Origin: Catenulispora rubra
GTDB taxonomy: Bacteria > Actinomycetota > Actinomycetes > Streptomycetales > Catenulisporaceae
Assembly: GCF_015356825.1 (NCBI RefSeq)
Contig: NZ_JAACYW010000097.1
Location: forward strand, 1 to 35,619
DNA length: 35,619 nucleotides
Direction of reading: 5' to 3'
The notes beneath the pieces are model-generated. The model was not told the DNA's origin. It ran no database searches and saw nothing but the letters and a program-made list of their open reading frames with translations. How positions within the stretch are numbered: the first letter of the stretch is position 1; each line of letters opens with the position of its first letter. The position numbers and the translations under genes were made by a program. Shown here piece after piece: positions 30,973 through 35,619 of this stretch.

Positions 30973-31593
30973 CTACTTCATGATGTAGATGACGAAGAAC
31001 AGGCCGATCCACACCACGTCGACGAAGTGCCAGTAGTAGGACACGACGATCGCGGAGGTGGCCTGGTCATGGGTGAAGCGCTTGGCGAGATAAGTCCGGC
31101 CCAGCACCAGCAGGAACGCGAACAGACCGCCGGTGACGTGCATGCCGTGGAACCCGGTGGTGAGGTAGAACACCGACGTCCACGCGTTGTGGCCGATCGT
31201 GTAGTTCTCCTTCACCAGGGCCGAGTACTCCCAGATCTGCCCGGAGACGAAGACCGCGCCCATGATGAACGTGAGGATGAACCAGCTCCGCAGCTTCCGC
31301 ACGTCCCCACGCTCGGCCGCGAACACGCCCATCTGGCAGGTCACCGAGGACAGCACCAGGATCGTGGTGTTCGGCACGGCCAGGGACATGTTCAGGTGCT
31401 TGGCCTGCTCCACGAAGTACTGCGACCCGTGCACTGAGCGGATCGTGAAGTACATCGCGAACAGCGCCGCGAAGAACATCAGTTCCGAGCTCAGCCAGAC
31501 GATCGTTCCGACGCTGACCAGGTTCGGCCGGTTGGGCAGGCGGTGTGCCTGCCCCGCTTGAGTAGTTGCAGTTGCTGTCGCCACGGCCGCCAT
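30973..31593 (-). CDS. ctaE: Cytochrome c oxidase subunit III
   Basis: A 206-residue protein with five predicted membrane helices, typical of short actinobacterial subunit III. Landmarks include TIVWLSSELMFFAALFAMYF, the conserved Glu in FVSGQIWEYSAL, FHGMHVTGGL and the C-terminal YYWHFVDVVWIGLFFVIYI. It is the first gene of the ctaE-qcrCAB operon, with a 35-bp gap to qcrC. Subunits I and II are not in the window. A GAGGA site precedes the ATG. Subunit III stabilises the aa3 core and its proton uptake. Confidence 0.97.
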   Translation of the reverse strand: MAAVATATATTQAGQAHRLPNRPNLVSVGTIVWLSSELMFFAALFAMYFTIRSVHGSQYFVEQAKHLNMSLAVPNTTILVLSSVTCQMGVFAAERGDVRKLRSWFILTFIMGAVFVSGQIWEYSALVKENYTIGHNAWTSVFYLTTGFHGMHVTGGLFAFLLVLGRTYLAKRFTHDQATSAIVVSYYWHFVDVVWIGLFFVIYIMK

Positions 31594-31750
31594 TATGTCC
31601 TCACCCCATGGCGGCTCCGCGCCGGGGGTGGGTGTTAAGGAACCAGTGTCCTGTGTGTATGGGGCCGAACGAGTTAACGAAGGTCCGGATCAAGCAGTTC
31701 CCGGAAGGTCGGAACGGCAGTCGCCGTCGCGCCCAGCGGGGGCGCGGGGT

Positions 31751-31782
31751 CGCTCTCGGAGTCGCTTCCGGAGTCGCTTCCG
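31751..31782. repeat. Tandem repeat of GGAGTCGCTTCC upstream of the receiver-like gene
   Basis: Two adjacent 12-bp copies lie near 31757-31782 in the 266-bp divergent gap between ctaE and the receiver-like gene. The repeat may be regulatory or neutral. Confidence 0.5.
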
Positions 31783-31795
31783 ATGGTCGGCGATC

Positions 31796-31849
31796 ATGGG
31801 CAAGATCGAGACCCCGACCGTCTGGAAGCCGGGCGACCACGCCGAGTAA
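31796..31849 (+). CDS. Possible 17-residue peptide MGKIETPTVWKPGDHAE
   Basis: An ATG-initiated 17-codon frame whose TAA stop forms the first bases of the TAAGCT hexamer of the next gene. No clear ribosome-binding site is seen. It could be a leader peptide or chance. Low confidence. Confidence 0.2.
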   Translation: MGKIETPTVWKPGDHAE

Positions 31850-31859
31850 GCTCCGTCCC
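31847..31859 (+). promoter_or_regulatory. Probable leaderless -10 element of the receiver-like gene
   Basis: TAAGCT (31847-31852) lies 7 nt before ATG 31860, with no ribosome-binding site. Confidence 0.5.
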
Positions 31860-32321
31860 ATGAACGCTCGTGACAATGGACAACAAGGGGTGCACGGCAA
31901 CGCTGGTAGTGCCAGCGAGACCGCCATCAAAGTCCTCATCTACAGCGACGACTCCACCACCCGGGAGAAGGTCGTGCTGGCGCTCGGGCGCCGGGTGGCG
32001 GCCGACCTGCCGCCGATCAAGACCCACGAGTTCGCGACCCCGCTCGCCGTGGTCAACGCCGTCGACCAGGGCGGCTTCGACCTGCTGATCCTGGACGGCG
32101 AGGCCACCCCGGCCGGCGGCATGGGCGTGTGCCGGCAGCTCAAGGACGAGATCTACGAGTGCCCCCCGATCCTGGTGCTCACCGGGCGCCCGCAGGACGG
32201 CTGGCTGGCCACCTGGTCCCGGGCCGAGGCGTGGACGCCGCACCCGATCGACCCGGTCGCCCTGGCAGACTCGGTCGCGGAGTTGGTCCGGGCCCGGCTC
32301 GCCAAGCGCGTCTCCGCGTAG
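31860..32321 (+). CDS. Receiver (REC)-domain protein, degenerate response regulator
   Basis: A 153-residue single-domain protein. After a 22-residue N-terminal tail, IKVLIYSDDSTTREKV carries the acidic pair D30-D31. LLILDGEATPAGG holds the phospho-acceptor position D79, and VLTGR has the conserved Thr108. The usual Lys of the K-P pair is His128 (T-P-H-P-I-D), so phosphoryl chemistry may be altered. There is no output domain. It may act by protein contact, as a pseudo-receiver. It is conserved in position beside the bcc/aa3 genes and trpD as far as I recall. ATG 31860 is chosen from the -10 position. Confidence 0.75.
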   Translation: MNARDNGQQGVHGNAGSASETAIKVLIYSDDSTTREKVVLALGRRVAADLPPIKTHEFATPLAVVNAVDQGGFDLLILDGEATPAGGMGVCRQLKDEIYECPPILVLTGRPQDGWLATWSRAEAWTPHPIDPVALADSVAELVRARLAKRVSA

Positions 32322-32328
32322 GGTTCCC

Positions 32329-32357
32329 CTATAGAGAGGCCCTGGGCTTCTCTATAG
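32329..32357 (+). terminator. Stem-loop between the receiver gene and trpD
   Basis: Arms 32329-32341 (CTATAGAGAGGCC) and 32345-32357 (GGCTTCTCTATAG) form a 13-bp stem with one G-U pair and a 3-nt loop, followed by ATT. It is AT-rich for this genome. It may terminate the upstream gene or attenuate trpD. More TAGAG motifs follow at 32368-32385. Confidence 0.6.
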
Positions 32358-32401
32358 ATTCACCCAATAGAGCGTTCCGTAGAGACGGAGGCGACCCGCC
32401 G

Positions 32402-33451
32402 ATGACCGAGCAGCGCACCTGGCCCGAGCTCCTGTCGGCGGCTCTGCGCCGCGACGACCTGTCGGTCGACGACGCCGCCTGGGCCATGGACCGCATCATG
32501 ACCGGCGAGGCCACCCCGAGCCAGGTCGCGGGCCTGGCGGTGGCGCTGCGCGCCAAGGGCGAGACGGTCGACGAGATCGAGGGCTTCGTCCGCTCGATGT
32601 ACACGCACGCGCTGCTCATCGACGTGCCCGGAGCCACCGTGGACATCGTCGGCACCGGCGGCGACCGCGCGCACACGGTGAACATCTCGACGATGTCGGC
32701 CATCGTCGCGGCCGGCGCGGGCGCGACGGTGGTGAAGCACGGCAACCGCGCGGCCTCGTCCTCCTCCGGCGCCGCGGACGTCCTGGAGCGCCTCGGCGTC
32801 CGCCTGGACCTCGCGCCCGAGGCCGTCGCCCAGGTCGCGAAGGAGGCGGGCATCACCTTCTGCTTCGCCCCGGTCTTCCACGCCTCCCTGCGCCACGCGG
32901 GCGTCCCCCGCAAGGAACTGGCGATCCCGACCTTCTTCAACTTCCTCGGACCCCTGACGAACCCGTCCCGCCCCCGCGCCTCGGCGGTCGGCGTCTTCGA
33001 CGAGCGCATGGCCCCGATCGTGGCCGGCGTCTTCGCCCGCCGCGGCGTCGAGGCCCTGGTCTTCCGCGGCGACGACGGCCTGGACGAGATCACGGTGGCC
33101 ACCACCACGACGATCTGGACAACCGCCGAAGGCGAGGTGACCCGCGAGGTCTTCGACCCCCGCGACCTCGGCATCGCCTACTCCCCCATCAGCGCCCTCC
33201 GCGGCGCCGACCCGGAGTTCAACGCCGCCGTGGCCCGCCGCCTCCTGGCCGGCGAACAGGGCGCGGTCCGCGACGCGGTCCTGCTGTCCTCCGCCGCGGC
33301 CCTGGCGGCACTGGAGCCCTCCCGCGAGCCGGTGACGGCACGACTCGGCGCGGGACTGGCGAAGGCTGCGGAGGCGATCGATTCGGGGGCCGCGGAGCGG
33401 GTGCTGGCGACGTGGGTCGAGGTCTCGGAGCGGTTGGTTCAGGAGCGGTAG
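32402..33451 (+). CDS. trpD: Anthranilate phosphoribosyltransferase
   Basis: A 349-residue enzyme transferring phosphoribose from PRPP to anthranilate, the second step of tryptophan synthesis. The N-terminal helical domain (1-70) is followed by the PRPP-binding motif VDIVGTGGDRAHTVNIST and KHGNRAASSSSGAADVLE, then FFNFLGPLTNPSRP and VFRGDDGLDEITVA (the metal-binding Asp-Glu pair). The enzyme is full length and intact. ATG 32402 follows a GGAGG site by about 10 nt; the frame extends upstream into the receiver-like gene but lacks family similarity there. No other trp genes are in the window. Confidence 0.97.
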   Translation: MTEQRTWPELLSAALRRDDLSVDDAAWAMDRIMTGEATPSQVAGLAVALRAKGETVDEIEGFVRSMYTHALLIDVPGATVDIVGTGGDRAHTVNISTMSAIVAAGAGATVVKHGNRAASSSSGAADVLERLGVRLDLAPEAVAQVAKEAGITFCFAPVFHASLRHAGVPRKELAIPTFFNFLGPLTNPSRPRASAVGVFDERMAPIVAGVFARRGVEALVFRGDDGLDEITVATTTTIWTTAEGEVTREVFDPRDLGIAYSPISALRGADPEFNAAVARRLLAGEQGAVRDAVLLSSAAALAALEPSREPVTARLGAGLAKAAEAIDSGAAERVLATWVEVSERLVQER

Positions 33452-33468
33452 GGCTTTGCCGGACGCAG

Positions 33469-33495
33469 GCGCCCGCCGGTCGCCGGGGCGGGCGC
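33469..33495. terminator. Bidirectional terminator hairpin after trpD
   Basis: GCGCCCGCC (33469-33477) pairs with GGCGGGCGC (33487-33495) around a 9-nt loop, between the converging trpD and Uma2-family genes. Confidence 0.65.
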
Positions 33496-33503
33496 TCGGG
33501 CTG

Positions 33504-34223
33504 TCAGAACTCGAGGTCGGCCCAGGTCGCCTCGATCGGGAACGGCAGTTTGGTGCTGATCGCCTCGGCGGTCTGGCCGTTGGTCCAGGTTGCGACCTTG
33601 GTGTAGGCACCGCGGTAGCCCGGGCCGAGCCACCACTGCTCGATACTGGCGATCGCCGAGTCATCCGGTTTCAGCCGGACGATCCAGTAGTGCTCGATCC
33701 CGGCCAGCGCGTACTGGGTCATCTTCGACTCGAAGCCGGTCCGCTGGTTGTCCTTGCCGGTGTCCGTGGCGCGGCTGGACGGCGAGACGATCTCGACCGC
33801 GAGCAGCAGGTCGTAGCCCCAGACGGTACGCCGCCCCTCCTCAAGGCAGCGGTAGACGAGGACGTCGGGCTTGCGCACGGTGGCGCCCGGGACATCCCAC
33901 AGCCGGGTGTCCAGGTCCTGTGATGCACGGAGGCAGGGGAACAACTCCGCCTCGACTGCGCTGCGAGCTGCGTTCTTCAGAAGAATCGCGAGCGACAGTG
34001 ATGCGCCCTGGTGCCCCGGCGATCCCGACTGGCGCCGGATCAACCGCCCCCGATCCAGCTCGTGATCCCGGCAGAAGTCCTCGGGGATGTGTGTCCACAT
34101 CTCCAGAGTGACGCCGTCGAGCAGACCGGCCTTTTCCACCAGCTCGTAGGCGGCCCAGAGCTCGGACGACGCATCCAGCTCGGCGGGCTCGATCGGCGGT
34201 TCGTAGTTCATGGCTACTGTCAT
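33504..34223 (-). CDS. Uma2-family (DUF820) putative endonuclease
   Basis: A 239-residue protein of the PD-(D/E)XK-like Uma2 family. The conserved core is visible: RKPDVLVY (metal Asp), AVEIVSPSSRATD (Glu and a Ser-rich loop), then FESKMTQYALAGIEHYWIV, whose Lys and Tyr-Trp match the family consensus for the helix after the catalytic strand. The family is often considered a restriction-endonuclease-like nuclease, expanded in actinobacteria and cyanobacteria, but targets are unknown. ATG 34223 is selected because TAGCCT lies 7 nt before it on the minus strand; ATG 34211 is another option. Confidence 0.82.
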   Translation of the reverse strand: MTVAMNYEPPIEPAELDASSELWAAYELVEKAGLLDGVTLEMWTHIPEDFCRDHELDRGRLIRRQSGSPGHQGASLSLAILLKNAARSAVEAELFPCLRASQDLDTRLWDVPGATVRKPDVLVYRCLEEGRRTVWGYDLLLAVEIVSPSSRATDTGKDNQRTGFESKMTQYALAGIEHYWIVRLKPDDSAIASIEQWWLGPGYRGAYTKVATWTNGQTAEAISTKLPFPIEATWADLEF

Positions 34224-34230
34224 ACCCCAA

Positions 34231-34236
34231 AGGCTA
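34231..34236 (-). promoter_or_regulatory. Probable leaderless -10 element of the Uma2-family gene
   Basis: On the minus strand TAGCCT is followed by 7 nt and ATG 34223. Confidence 0.45.
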
Positions 34237-34274
34237 GCCACGCCCTCTGACAGGACGTGGCCAACCGATTACCA

Positions 34275-34288
34275 CCTGCGACAGCAGG
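34275..34288 (-). terminator. Short hairpin directly after the L,D-transpeptidase stop
   Basis: CCTGC (34275-34279), GACA loop and GCAGG (34284-34288) form a 5-bp stem immediately after the stop codon. Weak as a terminator. Confidence 0.3.
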
Positions 34289-35619
34289 CTACTGAGCCGC
34301 CTGCACCCCCGCCGCAGACCCCTTCAGCCAGTCGCTCCAGCTCAGGTTCCAGTCGTCGAAGCCGGGCATCGAGTTCGTCGTGACGTTCGGCTTGGTGTTC
34401 GCCGACTTCTGCACGTCCACCACGTCGCCGATCTTCACCGTGTTGAAGAACCAGGCGGCGTCGTCCAGGCTCATGCCGATGCAGCCGTGGCTGCCGTTGA
34501 CGCGGCCGAACTTGTCGTCGTTCCAGGGTGCGGCGTGTAGGAAGGTGCCGGAGTCGGTGATCTTCACCGCGTACTGGACCGGGAGGTTGTAGAAGTCCGC
34601 GGCGTCGGTGAAGTTCACTGAGGCGGAGGTCATCTGGAGCTTGGAGAACTTGTCCAGGACCACCATCTTGCCGCTCCAGGTCGGGTGCTTGGGGACCTCG
34701 CCGGCGCTGACCGGGATGGTGCGCACGACCTGGCCGTTCTTGGTGACGGTCATCTTGTCCTTCACCAGGTCCACGGTGCTGATCACCGAGTCGCCGACGG
34801 TGAAGGAGAAGTCCTTGGTGAAGGAGCCGTAGGTGGTCTGGCCCGCCTTCACGCCGTTCAGGCCCAGGTGCACCTGCACCTTGGTGCCCGGCTGCCAGTA
34901 GCCCTGCGGGCGCCAGTCCGCCTCGGTGTCGCCGCGCCAGTTCCAGGCCCCGTCGACGTGCGGCGTGGTGGTGACGGTCATCGCCTTCTCCACGGCCGCG
35001 CGGTCCTTCTCGTTCGGCGCGTTGGTGAAGAAGACGGCCACCGGCTGGCCGACGCCGACCGTGGTGCCGTTGTCCGGGACGTAGTGGTCCAGCCCGAGGC
35101 GCTTGCCGGGGGTCAGGGTCGTGAACTTCGACGTGGTCGTCTTCTCGGCCCCCGAGCCGTCCTGCGCCTTCGCCACCACCGTGTAGGTGCTGGAGATCGC
35201 CAGCGGGCCGCTGGAGGCCCAGGAGGACCCGTCGGCGGCCAGAGCGCCGGACACGGTCTTGCCCGAGGCGTCGGTGGCCGTGACGCTCTCCAGCTTGCCG
35301 TTGACGGCGTTGATCTGGATGCCCTTGGCCGGGTCAACGCCGGCCGCGCCGTCCGCGGGATTGGCCGAGAGTGCCAGCGGCTGCTGCGCGGAGGACGAGG
35401 GGGTCCCGGCGTTCGCGCCCCCGTTGGCGCCGCCGCTCGCCCCGCTCGCGCCGCCCGACGCCCCGGACGAGGCGGTCTGCGCGTTCCCGACCGGCGCGCC
35501 CGTGCTCTTGCCGCCCGACGAGCCGCCGCACGCCGCCGTCAGCAGCGCCACCGCCGCCGCCCCCGCCGTCCACTGCGCAGCCCGCCGCCACTGGCGCCCG
35601 CCTGCCGTAACACCCTGCC
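34289..35619 (-). CDS. L,D-transpeptidase lipoprotein (5' end cut by the window edge)
   Basis: The gene runs off the right edge. In frame upstream of the internal GTG 35551 the translation continues as RQWRRAAQWTAGAAAVALLTAACGG, a classic lipoprotein signal: basic n-region, hydrophobic core and lipobox LTAAC. So the true start lies outside the window. A Gly/Ser/Ala-rich linker and two Ig-like domains (from LALSANPADGAAGVDP and the segment following GLDHYVPDNGTTVGVGQ) are followed by a YkuD catalytic domain with the H-x(n)-SHGC motif (FLHAAPWNDDKFGRVNGSHGCIGMS). It forms 3-3 cross-links in peptidoglycan and would be carbapenem-sensitive. The organisation resembles mycobacterial LdtMt2-type enzymes. 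Confidence 0.92.
   Translation of the reverse strand, partial: QGVTAGGRQWRRAAQWTAGAAAVALLTAACGGSSGGKSTGAPVGNAQTASSGASGGASGASGGANGGANAGTPSSSAQQPLALSANPADGAAGVDPAKGIQINAVNGKLESVTATDASGKTVSGALAADGSSWASSGPLAISSTYTVVAKAQDGSGAEKTTTSKFTTLTPGKRLGLDHYVPDNGTTVGVGQPVAVFFTNAPNEKDRAAVEKAMTVTTTPHVDGAWNWRGDTEADWRPQGYWQPGTKVQVHLGLNGVKAGQTTYGSFTKDFSFTVGDSVISTVDLVKDKMTVTKNGQVVRTIPVSAGEVPKHPTWSGKMVVLDKFSKLQMTSASVNFTDAADFYNLPVQYAVKITDSGTFLHAAPWNDDKFGRVNGSHGCIGMSLDDAAWFFNTVKIGDVVDVQKSANTKPNVTTNSMPGFDDWNLSWSDWLKGSAAGVQAAQ

Overview
The window is about 35.6 kb of very GC-rich DNA, with strong G/C preference at third codon positions, GTG starts, many leaderless-looking promoters and GC-rich terminator hairpins. With a qcrCAB-ctaE respiratory cluster, an actinobacterial GlnA2, a class E sortase and a two-domain NAD synthetase, it points to a high-GC actinomycete of the Streptomyces/Catenulispora type. 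I cannot name the species. I see no tRNA, rRNA, CRISPR array, intact transposon or prophage.

Region by region. 1-853: first codons of an oxidoreductase leaving the left edge, then a small ribbon-helix-helix antitoxin gene overlapping a Doc/Fic-like toxin gene. 971-3821 (minus): a flavin monooxygenase and GlnA2. 4218-6861 (plus): nadE and a small NAD(P)-binding protein, preceded by two hairpins with identical loops. 6942-9574 (minus): a drug-efflux transporter followed by its probable TetR regulator, with an operator-like palindrome upstream. 9575-11442 (minus): a frameshifted dehydrogenase remnant, a SIS-like hypothetical and panB. 11627-14388 (plus): an MFS exporter and a membrane-anchored LamG protein. 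14539-17429: a 70-aa hypothetical, map, a prim-pol-like protein and a tyrosine phosphatase. 17451-21774: a secreted protein, then a homogentisate (tyrosine) catabolic locus: fumarylacetoacetase and an uncharacterised 279-aa protein divergent from homogentisate dioxygenase. 21888-24044: a membrane-anchored subtilisin-like protein lacking two triad residues, followed by a class E sortase. 24366-27062: a DEAD-box RNA helicase with a roughly 400-residue repetitive tail and a long structured leader. 27201-27271: an orphan group II intron 3' end. 27359-31593 (minus): ctaE-qcrC-qcrA-qcrB, the core of the bc1-aa3 supercomplex. 31860-33451 (plus): a degenerate receiver protein and trpD. 33504-35619 (minus): a Uma2-family protein and an L,D-transpeptidase lipoprotein cut by the right edge.

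Most of this is conserved housekeeping content: NAD, pantothenate, tryptophan, respiration and N-terminal Met removal. The less ordinary parts are the pseudo-mycosin/sortase pair, the degenerate Doc toxin, the twin hairpins before nadE, the orphan intron domains V/VI, the repeat-tailed helicase and its leader, and the unknown protein in the homogentisate locus. At least nine genes have a TAnnnT hexamer 6-8 nt before the start codon, suggesting widespread leaderless transcription.
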